Assembly: GCF_902148855.1 (NCBI RefSeq)
Contig: NC_043966.1
Location: 27,136,147-27,200,146, forward strand
Reading direction: 5' to 3'
Origin: Sphaeramia orbicularis
Taxonomy: Eukaryota > Chordata > Actinopteri > Kurtiformes > Apogonidae
DNA length: 64,000 bases
Part shown: piece after piece, positions 17,201-28,140 of the stretch
Layout of the letters: every line of letters begins with the position of its first letter
Position numbering within the stretch: the first letter of the stretch is position 1
The notes under the pieces: model-generated
What the model saw: the letters and a program-made list of their open reading frames with translations, nothing else
Told to the model about the DNA's origin: nothing
The model's database searches: none
Made by a program: the position numbers and the translations under genes

Positions 17201-18968
17201 TTTGCGAAGAAGAATGGGCAAAAATTTCAGTCTCTAGATGTGCAAAGCTGGTAGAGACATACCCCAAAAGACTTGCAGCTGTAATTGCAGCAAAAAGCGG
17301 TTCTACAAAGGGGGGCTGAATACTTTTGCACACTGCACGTTTCAGTTTTTAATTTGTAAAAAAAAATAATTCATGTATCATTTTCTTTCACAATTGTATG
17401 CCACTTTGTGTTGGTCTTTGACACAAAATTCCAATAAAATACATTGTTTGTGGTTGTAACTTGACAAAATGTGGAAAACGTCAAGGGGTATGAATATTTT
17501 TGCAAGCCACTGTATGTGATAGGGAAGGTGACACTGAACCCTACTTTTTATTATTGAAACTATGGAGCCTCTTTGGTTTGATGACACATGAGGGAAAGAA
17601 AAAGTTATGCGTGGCCATGAGTTCCTTATCTTGTTTCAATTTGTGTGGAAAGTGCAGATGTCAAACTAATACAGTGAGGTCAATTGTGTTGAAAGGACAA
17701 ATAAAACTAAAGTTATGAGACACAATAAAAACATCATTTTTTGGCGATAGTATCATTACGTTGTGTGCGTGTTTGGCACATGAAGAGATGGTAAAAACTG
17801 GGTTCTAAGGGAATTTCATGCAAGCAGGAAGTACTTGCATGAACAAAAACCTGTCACTGCATTTCTGTTGGTGGATAAGTGCATGATATGGACCAATCAG
17901 ATACTGTGCCATCTGCTGCACATAATCTGGTTGCTGCGCGACAACGAAAGTTGTGAAAGTAATGACGACAGGAAGGAGACAGTAATAGGATTAGCAAACT
18001 TCAAGATTTCAGAGATTTGTGCATATATAATGTTTAGCATTTAGTGTTACTTATGTCATGGCCACACATTACTAACTCACGGCCACTCAATATTTTTTTC
18101 CTCACATGTCACCAAAAGGGCTCCGTGTTAAACACTTAGTCACAATGTTTTTTTTAGCCCATGAGTCAGAGTTTATGATGACAGTGTCATTTTGTGGTTT
18201 TATTTTTCAGGCCAGAGTGACTTTGGAAACCACAGTGCTCAGGATGGTGTCGCAAAGGCTATTGAGTCTGTCGGTGTCTCCTGTCTGACTGATGGTGATG
18301 GGTTGCGAATTGTGAGTGTTCATGGTCGTGGACAAGGGCCTCTGAAAGACAACGAAAGCCTATTCACTGCCACTGAACTCCAGGCTTTTGGTTCCTTGTC
18401 ACCTGACCCCAGTGTCACCCATGACAGTCTCCTAAATTTCACCCCGGGAAGCAATGAAACACTAAGTGGGATGCAGACAGACGGTACTGGGACGATGACA
18501 AATAACCAGGTGGAAAGAAATCACTCAACTCAAACTGCTTCACCTTTAACAAACAAGTTAAGAGCTGATGGTGCTGGAGGTCATTCCAGTCCTGTCAAAC
18601 AGCTCAGCTCTGTCTTCTCTGGTCCCACCAAACCCCTGTACTGCAATTTCTGCCACGAACACTTCTCCAGCCGAGACGACCTGATAGCACACCGGGCGGC
18701 TCACACTGGTGAGTCACCTGTCACTTGTTCCATGTGCAGCAAGATATTTGTCAACAAGCATACGCTCAGCATCCACATGCGAATACACACTGGGGAGAAG
18801 CCGTACGTCTGCCCGCAGTGTGGGAAGCGCTTCACGCAGAACGGTGGCCTGAAGATCCACCTGAGGACTCATTCAGGGGAGAAGCCGTACACCTGCTCTG
18901 CATGTCCTGCCAGCTTCAACAATCCCAGCAACCTGCGCAGACACATGATCACACACAACAACTTCTGA
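11268..18968 (+). CDS. C2H2 zinc-finger protein with four fingers
   Basis: Four coding exons: 11268-11562, 13578-13657, 13734-13809 and 18211-18968. They join in frame to 402 residues. Residues 1-98 form a helical, Leu-rich N-terminal region ([20 protein letters not shown], then a charged heptad-like stretch), typical of a fish zinc-finger family whose N terminus acts in dimerisation or partner binding. Exon 3 encodes [13 protein letters not shown] fits the sumoylation consensus. The last exon carries four C2H2 fingers at residues about 294-399. Fingers 2-4 are joined by canonical TGEKP or SGEKP linkers; the first linker is TGESP. The protein ends six residues after the last His region. It is expected to be a nuclear DNA-binding regulator; target unknown. 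Exon 3 could instead begin 13 bases later at a weaker reading (QARMSS frame), but the chosen acceptor keeps the KDED frame. I do not know the orthologue's symbol. Confidence 0.83.
11810..12174 (+). mobile_element. Mariner-type MITE, copy 1
   Basis: 365 bp between TA dinucleotides. It starts CACTCGCAGAAAAA followed by TATTAGACC, and ends GGTCTAGTAATTTTTCCGTG in inverted form. It is the same length as, and in inverted orientation similar to, the copy at 46585-46949 (shared GGCATTCCATGTTTTCTG and GTACCAGGCATTAAAA blocks). It sits in intron 1 of the zinc-finger gene. Non-coding. Confidence 0.75.
12218..12732 (+). mobile_element. TTAA-type piggyBac-like MITE, family A copy 3
   Basis: 515 bp. The left flank is GTAA (a changed TTAA) and the right flank is TTAA at 12733-12736. 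The ends are CCCATAAAGACCC and GGTCTTTATGGG. It is preceded by a short (TA)n run at 12179-12202. It lies in intron 1 of the zinc-finger gene. Confidence 0.8.
12855..13438. mobile_element. hAT-like MITE fragment
   Basis: Carries TTCAGGGGCCACATACAGCC on the left and a decayed right side with ACCCCTG near 13433. It shares GATCACAGTGGATCTA and TGAAAGGATAGTTTGTA with the outer element at 7777-9709. The ends are eroded. Confidence 0.6.
14064..14412. repeat. Two adjacent decayed copies of the palindromic hAT MITE
   Basis: About 14064-14213 and 14214-14412 both resemble the element at 3071-3272: CATGCAGGATA, AGCTTGATGATAGGC and TTTCCCTCTTCCAG recur in both orientations. No clear target duplications remain. 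They lie just left of the Tc1 element in intron 3 of the zinc-finger gene. Confidence 0.7.
14421..17512 (+). mobile_element. Tc1-type transposon, decayed, split by a hAT insertion
   Basis: Flanked by TA at 14419-14420 and 17513-17514. Terminal inverted repeats are about 200 bp: the left begins CAGTGGCTTGCAAAAGTATT and the right ends with its inverse. After removing the hAT and its duplicated 8 bp the element is about 1.6 kb, the usual Tc1 length. Transposase remnants: an N-terminal helix-turn-helix region starting at ATG about 14812 ([19 protein letters not shown]), then [23 protein letters not shown] (first catalytic Asp), [14 protein letters not shown] (second Asp) and a garbled [10 protein letters not shown]-like region. 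There is an in-frame TAG at 15013-15015 and there are frame shifts near 15230 and 17090, so it is dead. Confidence 0.93.
15377..16860 (+). mobile_element. hAT transposon (ZMYM/TTF-finger type) inside the Tc1 element
   Basis: 1,484 bp with ends CAAGGCCGCCTTAA and (inverted) CAGGGCCACCTTAA, which differ at two positions. It is flanked by an exact 8-bp duplication GCGGTAGC (15369-15376 and 16861-16868) within the Tc1 transposase. Coding remnants: 15821-16066 with a TTF-type finger context ([11 protein letters not shown], then the [20 protein letters not shown] region), then a one-base slip in an A-run near 16050 and a second frame from about 16070 to 16530 resembling the DUF4371/ZMYM1-like part of hAT transposases. 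The catalytic core and the C-terminal dimerisation region are missing, so it is an internally deleted copy. A run of about 18 G lies at 16565-16582. Confidence 0.88.
17515..18210. other. Remainder of zinc-finger gene intron 3
   Basis: No gene or recognisable element is seen. The sequence ends in a good acceptor (TATTTTTCAG) at 18201-18210. Confidence 0.6.
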
Positions 18969-19739
18969 CCGAGGATCGAGGACAAACACTTCAAGGGCTT
19001 CTTCGTTCTTCAGCTGCATAGTTCAGCATTAGGGCTGGGTGACACAGACAAAAAACTGAATCTCAAAACTGGAACTCAAGACAAAACTTGATTCAATACA
19101 GTTTTCTGCACTGAAATTATATGCAGTATATGTGTAATATCCGAAATAACAACAATAACCCAAAAAGCACATGTAAGGGTGTGAGATATTTGTTAAAATA
19201 TACAATAAATAAACAAACAGGTTGTAATTTAATTCAATGAATTGAATTAATTAAATGTATTTCCCAGCCCTATTCAGCATGTACCATTTACTGTTATATT
19301 TTGGGGAAGTAGTTTTTAATCACTGTGTCATGGTCTGTATCTTTGTGTTTCTCATTTTACCACTATCATCATAGTAAAATGTACTTACTAAGTGCACTGA
19401 TGTGTAGAGTGATGATCTTGTCAGTGAATTTAGCGGACTGCTGTGGGTTAGGTCTCTAAAGTGGACATAAACATAACAGTAAAATAAATACATGATGCAG
19501 CAACAAGTGATCAACATGGACAAAAACCCTGTGTGGTGGTAACTGTAGATTTTATAAAACATCAAGAAGAAATGGCTGGATTTGCATTACTTTTGATGAA
19601 CTTATTTCTGTTTTTTTGCTAATAACCTACACCAATTTAAAAGAATATATTTTTCACCATTATTTACCTGTTGTTTTAATATTACCATAAACACCAACCA
19701 GTTTTTTTATTCTTTTATTGTTGTGTCCATTTTAATAAA
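18969..19739 (+). other. Zinc-finger gene 3' untranslated region
   Basis: Starts after the stop codon. AATAAA at 19734-19739 is the best-placed distal poly(A) signal. An earlier one lies inside the inserted MITE, and another AATAAA is at about 20104. Confidence 0.5.
19030..19272. mobile_element. hAT-type MITE in the zinc-finger gene 3' UTR
   Basis: 243 bp with inverted ends TAGGGCTGGG and CCCAGCCCTA, flanked by an exact 8-bp duplication TTCAGCAT (19022-19029 and 19273-19280). It lies about 60 bases after the stop codon and carries AATAAATAAA near 19204, so it brings a potential polyadenylation signal into the transcript. Non-coding. Confidence 0.88.
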
Positions 19740-20700
19740 GACATTAAAGGAACGGCTGCTAACTTGTATTTTGAGGATTTTTTTAAGCTTTAAGGTAAGC
19801 TATTATGGTCTTTTAAGGACGCCATCCATTAATGTTACATTAATGTCACAATTGTAATTTCTTGACATTAGTTCTAACATACCATGACTTGACATCATAT
19901 GAACCTAGGATTTTGGCATATTATTAATGAGCTCCTTGATCAAAAATATTGTCAGACATTTATTTTTGTGGGTTTTTATGTGCATTGCAATCGAAACGCA
20001 AACTACCTCCACTTATGTCTGTTGCCACTTTTCCCTGTTACAAGCAGTAGTCAGCTGTAAGTGGATTCTGTCTGTAGATGTGTAGGCTGTGTATGCAGTT
20101 ATAAATAAATATGGATTTGTACTTCAGCAGCTGGTGTCTGACATGTGGCTCTTTCATTTTGGACCTCTAGAGTGCAGCATTGTTTTTTTGTTTTTAGTTA
20201 GAATAGTGACTCAGGTTTAGGCCTATTCACATCACAGTGGGGGGACTCTTAAAAAAAAACTTGGGTAAATTCCTTGCGTTGTTCCTCTTTCCACTCTGCC
20301 CACACTGCATGTATCTAGTTTCACAGTGATTTGCTCATGTTTTTTCCACCCAGATGCCTATCAAATCATAGATATAATAATCACCAATGGGCAATAATGT
20401 TATCTGCAAATGCTGTGGACAGGAAATAATGAATTAGGATTTATTTACAGTCATGAACCACAAACAGTTCATATGATCCAGACACATCAAGTGATTACAG
20501 AAGAGGATTACAAGCATATGGTGATGTAGGATGTTGTGCGTAAGTGGTTTTGGTTTTATGTGCCAATAGTTTTGTCGCGCTGGTGTGGAATGTGTTTTTG
20601 TACTTCCCCAAGAAATGCTGCTTCCTCTCAGGCTATTGTTCTTGGGCAATCAATGAAATGACATCAGTGTGAGTATGAGGGATAGGGAGTCGGGAATAAA
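19740..20700. other. Spacer between the zinc-finger gene and ctnnd1
   Basis: AT-rich. I see no coding potential, RNA gene or recognisable element. Confidence 0.5.
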
Positions 20701-21114
20701 TGGGAGGAGAAAAAAGGCGGAGGGAGGCATATTTATTCTACTACTGCACCACTACTTTAATCTCCTAATGCGAAGAAGCACGCGCATATCACCAAATGCA
20801 TGTTGTAGCCTAGCAGCATATCCGGTCTAGACTGAAAGGGGTTTATTTGCAATTGTGTTGTTGGTTTTCGGCGACTGAAACATCCTGAAACTTGTGACAA
20901 ACACCTGTGTGAGAAGAGGAATTGTGTGTGCGCCGTCTTTACGGTAAAGCAGCTTGTTGATCCCGCCCTCTCTTTGATAGAAAACTCGGTGATGTCGCTT
21001 CGTCTTTAACGAGCTTGACCCAGAACCCAGGGAAGGAGGGGAAAAGAGGGCAGAAAACACGCATTAATAAACGGAATAGCCTGGAACGGCTCGGGGTACG
21101 CTTTGCAGGAGCAG
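20700..21114 (+). promoter_or_regulatory. ctnnd1: ctnnd1 start region and non-coding first exon
   Basis: A CpG-containing region that ends in a strong donor, GCAGGAGCAG then GTGAGT, at 21114/21115. This is likely the 5' non-coding exon of ctnnd1. No TATA box is clear. The start point is not defined; anywhere from about 20,750 to 20,950 is possible. The first 800 bases of the following intron contain several GCTAACGTTAGC-type palindromes. Confidence 0.5.
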
Positions 21115-24100
21115 GTGAGTGAATTTAGAAATCGCAGAAGATGGAATAATAGAGCTTGGTTACGTTTTTTTTTTACTGGTAGTGGGTGCACTGCAGCGTT
21201 GGCAAGGAGTGGTCACATCATCGACAGATCAGCAACACGACTCTGCGAGGCTAACGTTAGCTAACATGCTAACTTAAAGTTCATACCTTCCGTCGTGTTC
21301 ATGTTGTCTACCGTGCACATCCTGGTATCTGACTCACAGGAGACATTTACACAGCGCATTGAGTGAGACAGAACCAAGCAACGTGATTAAAAATCGGCTT
21401 TAAACGCTGAGTTGACCAGACGCTCACACGCTAACTTCAGCCGTTGTGGCTAATCTGTGTTTGCTATGCTAACGCTAGCCTGGCTCCTGGCACCGCTCTC
21501 AGTCGGCTATGTGGGTTATTGTGATGCTAACGGAGGAAGACAGCCAAACCAGGTCATACGGGTGCTGAGCGAGCATTCAAACCAAATAGGATGATTTGAT
21601 GTCCAACGTTGTCATTTATCTGCGCTGTAGCGTTAGCATCGCCACTGAAAACATAACATTCACATGCGCAAGTCTTTGTTCTTGACAGTCATTTTATACC
21701 GACGTGTGATTGTTAGTTTGGTTCTTTAATGTAGTCAACTTTCTGCGTTGCCGCTGCCCTACATTGCCATTCTTTAGATGGCGAATCAATTCACAACAGT
21801 TTATGGCACGTTGCAAATATTAGATCCATGAAAGTTGCCCCAGATGGGTCACGGTGAGGTCTGGTGCTAACGTTAGAGGTTTCGGTTCGGTTCATAAACT
21901 AACTTGACAGCGTGACGATCAGGCGGGTTTACAACACTGAGGTGGACTTTGTTTGATTTCCTAAACATATATTTATTCACTGATTGTTGACCTAGTTATT
22001 GGTACAGTCTATGGTGTCTGGTTTTAGGCGTCCTTTAGCCGGTGTTGTGACAAAAGGCAATCAGCTGCCAACAACTGTCTGGAAAGGAGAAATCGCCATT
22101 TAACCAGTTTAATTATCCACGTGGATCTACCGAAACTGGTAAAAAGATACCCCATTGTTTGTTGTTTCAGTAGTTTTACAATCCAATAAATACAACAAAT
22201 ATTATACTAGCCTAGAAAATGAGACAAGGACACTGTAAATTAATGAACTGCCTCAACCCATTGAAACAAATCACCATTTCTGAAAAATACAGCTTTTCTG
22301 ATTTAAACAACCCATATATGACTGAACACCACAGTAGATACTGTGACAAAGTCTTTTCAATGTTGGTCATTTTCCCTGAAATAACACTGGTAACAAATTA
22401 CTTAAGATGTCATCATTTTAATATGCAACACAGATAAAAGCAACCAATGACAAGATGTTGTTGTCATTTAAGGTAATTGGAAACCAGTCTAAGGCATTCA
22501 GAACACTGAGCGTGTATTGGATGTAGTTAAAGGGTGGTGGTCTTTCAGTTGTAGTCTCTTTCCGGCTGGGATTGCTTAGTTTGTCAACTTACGAACCAGT
22601 TGGGTTGGTCCTGTGTGAACTTGTTTTGTTAAGAGTATAACTGGGTGGGGATAACTGTCAGCCTGAGTGTGAACACCTTAACTAGCCTTTCCCCTGTAAA
22701 CAGTGTTTTAGTGCAGGCCCACAGTAGGTTAGTGTCTACTCTGTGAGCTGTGGGACTATCGTGGTATATGTTTATACAATATGCTTGTAGTTAGTAGTGG
22801 GTCAGGTCTTATGCTGACACCACTAATAACACCATATGTAACTGTTAACGCCCATTCATCAGTCTTTGCTCAGTTCTTGTGTCTGTCATTGTCTGATTGT
22901 TGATGCTTGCTTCAGACATTGACTACAGCTCAGTCTCTGGTCTTTTGAGGTGTGTAGGTTAATCCACAGCAGGTTTAATGTGTGTGAGCCTACGTATGTG
23001 TGCATGTTAACATCACGCATCTATGTGTTAGAAGGTAAGTGGATTAGTGGGCTAAAACTTCAATCCCATTACAAGCCACATTCAGTCTAAACCAGCACCA
23101 GTGGCATCACACAGACTTATCCGCAAACTGCAGTGTTAGATTCATGAACAGATGTGCACTTCAACTGTGAATATATTTCAAGGGGAGTTTTGGGTGTCAA
23201 CAGCAGGTGTAGGCACATATTGTACGAAGAGGAGTTTCATAAAGGTGAATAAAGGTTGTATTGTTGTTATATGTGAGCATGATCACAGATGTCTTCTGAC
23301 AGAAGAAAGTGAGTCATGCTGACTGATGGGTCTGGTATCAGATGGAACTGTGTGACTCGTGGTGTATCAAGGCTCAGTCAAATGTTTAAAAAGTTTCTGT
23401 GTTGTTGACCTTTAAGACACAGTGCTTGACCCTTTGACTGTTACTGATATTTTTGGAAGGGAGCATGCCACTGTTTGTGCTTGTTTCCTCACTGTTTAAA
23501 GAGTTTCAAATCCGTTTTGACATACAGATATTTCTACATGTGCTTCTCTGTACAGAATTGTCTGTGTAGTATATTAACTCAGCTAGTTAATTATCAATCA
23601 GTCATCAAAGTCTGGATTCAAATCAAATTTTAGGTCTTAGCTCAAACACTGTTTGTCTTTTCCAGTCTTGCCTTGTATTCCTTCATGGGGTTTTTGTTTC
23701 CTAAAAACTAGCATCGATTGCCTTTGTTTATCCTCTACTGTCATGTTAAATAGTAATTTTCCCAGAGTAAGTTAAGTTTAGAATTGAACAATCTGCACAG
23801 TAAAGGAAATTTGAAACTGGCATTTTTGTTACTTAAAAAATTACTTAAATTTTTAGCATTGACTGAGATTTAGGCTAGCAGCTTATTTTTCTGTTGATTG
23901 ATTAAAATAGTATGCAGATTCTGTGGGAATGCAAGTTGTAGTTGAAATGAGAATACAGTGATTTTTTTTTTTTTTTTTTTTTTTTTTTACCTTGATCACT
24001 TCCAAAAGGTCATGAAAGCAGAACTGAGAACAGTTGATGAAAAACAGTATTAGCAAAATGGGAAATGGTTTGTGGTCGTATGATCAACATATTGACTTTG

Positions 24101-27100
24101 GGGATTTTTCACCACTAAACATAGGGTTAATGGAGGAGGCCAGAGAGTGGGTGCTTTATTTAAGTGTGCATCTTAAAGGCTTCCTTGGTTTATGTGTATA
24201 TGCAGCTTGGTTGAAGAAAAGTGTTCCTGGCAAACCAGTGTAGCTTTTCATGTCCTTCTACTCATCTCTGATGTAGAATCCACAACATCCTGTTTCTCAG
24301 GAAGTGGGTAGAAGGGGAAAAGGAGGGGAGTGGTAAAGGGACAACACTGATTGTTTTCATTGTTCAGAGAAACTCACCGCTGACTTCCAAGGCTGAAACT
24401 AACAGCTGTGTCAGAGGGAGACTGGAGGGCAGGAGTCCTATGAATGTGTGGATACTTGGTGGATTCAGCCCCCTCCTCCTACAAAAACACACAAACTCGG
24501 ATGAACTCGCTCTCCAGTGTAAAGTACATGCATTGCAACACATTTGATTGGATGCCCTTGTTGCTCTCCTGTTCTTCCCCACTTGCGCTAATGGTCTCAG
24601 TTGCACAAACTTCTCATTGTTCCATCGACCTCCTAGACTGACAGCTGCGGATGCCCTACACTGCCTGTGGTTAAACCACACACAGAAACACAGACAGAAC
24701 TGCATTCCCAAGTATACTTGCCAAGAAATATCACTCACAGTTTATAATTTTTCTTGTATGAATGACACTTACACTCATTACTGAAATTAGATAGTGTGTA
24801 GCATGTCAGTGATTATTTGTTCTTTCTGAGATAAGATGAGGAATGAGACTCTGTGGATTACACTTCTGGAAAATTGGCAGTTACAGACAGATTGGAGTAA
24901 ACAAATAGTTTGTGTTTGGGTCAAATATGACAGTTGAAATGCTATGACAGAGAACAGACCTTTTTTAATGATTGTTAGCATGTTTCATGTAAAGGTTGTG
25001 TCACAGTGGATGAGTGGGTGGCCTGCTGAGCTGAATTAGCAGCAGACAATGTGAGGAATTCAACATAGCTTTTATCTGTTATTCAGCACTCCTTTCCTTA
25101 TCTCCTTCCCGCCTTCTTTTGCTCCCTCTCAGCCTCAATCCCTGCTATGTGTGCTGTTTGTTTGCTGCCTCTTCCGAATGCCTGTCTGTCTCTATTTTCT
25201 GTCTGTGGTGGATAATATCAGCTGTGTCCTGGTCGTGACCATATATAGGCATGTGTTTTACAGGACGGCACTTTGTGATTTGCTCAGGTGGAGGGTTACG
25301 ACTCTGGGGCGCCATGGTCAGAAACCAAAGGGTAACATGTATGAGTATGTATATGTGACATCAGGCTCCCTGTTAGTCATCGTTATTCCCCATGCAAATC
25401 CTAGTTTTGGTTTTTAGAAAATCTTTTGTGTTGTGACATATACTGCTGCCACTCCTCATTTTCTCATCAGGCCTTCCCACTCTCCTCCCTTTTTTCCCAC
25501 ACTGGGCACACCCCAAGCTGGGAGTTAAAAAAAAAAAAAAAGGCAAATTTATGTGTGAGTCAGATGTTTGATAGAGCTACAGGAACAGACACAGCCTCTG
25601 TCGACTCCTTTTCCTTGTTAAAAGGTGTTGTAACAGTGCATCAAGAATGATATCATTGTGTGTCGGGTTTTTGTTTTTTTGTTTTTTTTCACAATCAGAT
25701 GCAGGTGAAACTGTGAGTCATTCGTTGCCCCCCCCCCCTTCTCTCAAACTCATTTCACCTATGCCTTTTTTGTTGTTGGCTCTCAAATGGAGTCTGTCAT
25801 TTACACCAACACATAGCTTGTGAAGTAAATTTCACTTTCAGGTTATTGTTTGTTCACCACATCACTCAGTGCACACTCCAGTGATTTTTGGGAAAGTGTC
25901 TGTGCATGTTGGCTGGACAGAGAGACATTGAGAAACTTGAAATTTGGTCACCCCTCCTCTACCCTGTCGAACCGGTCATGCAGGTGTTTGTGTGCGTGGG
26001 GCCATGCCAGGGTTTATTCACCTTTCAAGCTGGGACTGAAAGGGAGCCGGGCAGCTTTTGCAGAGGCTGTATCTACAGATAAAGGGATCTCAGTCTCCAC
26101 TTGATATAACAATGTCTTTCTCTACAATACAGCCAAGATAAGAGAGGCAGAGGGGGTGGAAATAAAGGCTGTTCAGAGTAGCAGACTGGCAGATTGGAGA
26201 AGAAAAGCTGTAAGGAAAAAAAAATACAGGTAATGCTGGAGAGAGAACAGAGGAGTTAATAATTGAACATATGGTTTGTGGAAGATGTTCGCATCTACTA
26301 TCCTTCTCTCTTTTGCTGACAGTAGATTTTCTCTGGCCTAGAAGTACATGCATGGTTGACTTCACACAGCCAGCTGCTGTACGCAGGCCAGATGTTGAGT
26401 AAATACAGGGTGTGTCTGAAGGCAGAGGCTACTGTATGTCTGTCTTTGTGTCTCGCTGTGTTTTTGTCTTCGCAGAGCAAACACAACCTCGTTGACACAC
26501 TTGTACGGTATTCACACTATGCTGCTGTTTTTCAAACGGACGTCCCCTCACTAAAACAGTTCTCCCTCCTTTTCACCCCCCCCCCTTTCTCTGCAGTCCA
26601 TTCCTCGCTGTTGATCCACCTGTTTCTGGGATTGGTGGTTCGGTAACTTTCTACCCATGAGCAACTAGAGCTCAGCAATTGGTGTGACCTCTCACCTCTT
26701 CTACTAAACCACGCCCACTGGTGAAGGTGTGTATTTCATATTGTCTCATTCTGAAATCAGTTCTTTATTTTGTCTGTGTTAATGTCTCCATTTTGTTTTG
26801 CGCTTGTACCATAAAGAAAAGTTGTAGTTCTCCATTTAGAATGCCTCTTTTAAAATGAAACAGGCCTCTTTTTTTATCTTGTTTGACAGTAACTAATTAG
26901 ACAAAAACTGTAAATTAAGCTTAAATAATAATAAAATGAACCATTGCACAGATAGTTAAAGTTATATTTATTTTTAACCCTTATTTTAGAGAATTGTTGT
27001 TTAAAACCTTTTTTTTTCTTCTTTTTTTAAATCACACACAATTCTCTAAGTCTGCTGTTGCTTTAAGCGCTTTCTTGGAGATTCACAATTGAAAATCTTA

Positions 27101-27767
27101 ATTCCCTCCTTGCATGTGTTGGTGACGGGAATGTGGTAAATGGTGACGGCGCTGATTAATGACAAACATATTAGTAAAATAAGATTATTTTCATGTGTTC
27201 CCACCCTGAAGTGATTCACGTTTATCGTTTACAGAAATTCATTTACAGTTATTGTGACATTGACTTGTTTAATGGTGACATGTCCGAGTGACAATGAAGA
27301 CAGGATGATGAGCAACACAAAATTGTTTTCAAGTCATGCATTAACACATACGTTAGTACAGACATTGGGAAAACCTAAATAGATGAATCAGTTCACATTA
27401 CTGGCTGTCCAAGGGGAACATGTAGACAAAAGCCCAGTATGTTAAGGTAAAGCTTTTTTTTACAGTAGTGGCTGTTATTTGGATGGATGTGGATATTTAC
27501 TGTTGCAGTGCCTTAAAAAATCGACAGTTTCCAAGAAGACTTTATTCTCAAAAGCACCCCAGCCTCAGTCATTAAAGAAAAACTGTATTGCAGACTTCCT
27601 GCTTCATATCAGCCCCAGAAATCCTGTATCCGCCATATCTGCAGTGCTCTCTGTGTGGGGAAAGGTGTGTCTTTGTTTTTGTCAGGCACCCTCTCCCTGT
27701 GCTGTAGTTTATATGAGGCCGCCTGAATGTGTGTAACGCCCCCCTCTCTCCCCTTGGGGCCGTGTAG
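21115..27767. other. ctnnd1: ctnnd1 5' introns, possibly with a second non-coding exon
   Basis: About 6.6 kb with no supported coding exon. A candidate non-coding exon lies at 26597-26726: pyrimidine tract and CTGCAG before it, GTGAAG then GTGTGT after it. It contains a short ATG-to-TAG reading frame. Homopolymer T at 23962-23988. Otherwise nothing recognised. Confidence 0.4.
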
Positions 27768-27772
27768 TGTGT

Positions 27773-28107
27773 ATGGAGCAGTGTGAGAGCGCGGCGGCTC
27801 TGCTGGAGTCGGTCAGGGAGCAGGAGGTGCAGTTTGAACAGCTGACACGGGCGCTGGAGGAGGAGAGGAGGAGAGTGGGCCTCCCCGCCACCAGCCCCTC
27901 GGCCCTGGGTCACCCCCTCCCCCACAAGCAGGTAACACAACCGAATAGACCGCAGCATCCCCCGTCCAGAGCCTCCAGAAATACCTGGGCCATCATTCCC
28001 GTCCAATGCTCCTATCAAGTTCATCCCTCTGACATCCATACATCCATCCATTGTTCAACCCGTCGCTGCCTCTGTCCCGCCTCCTCTCCACCAGCGCTTG
28101 GCGAGTT

Positions 28108-28140
<33 letters not shown>

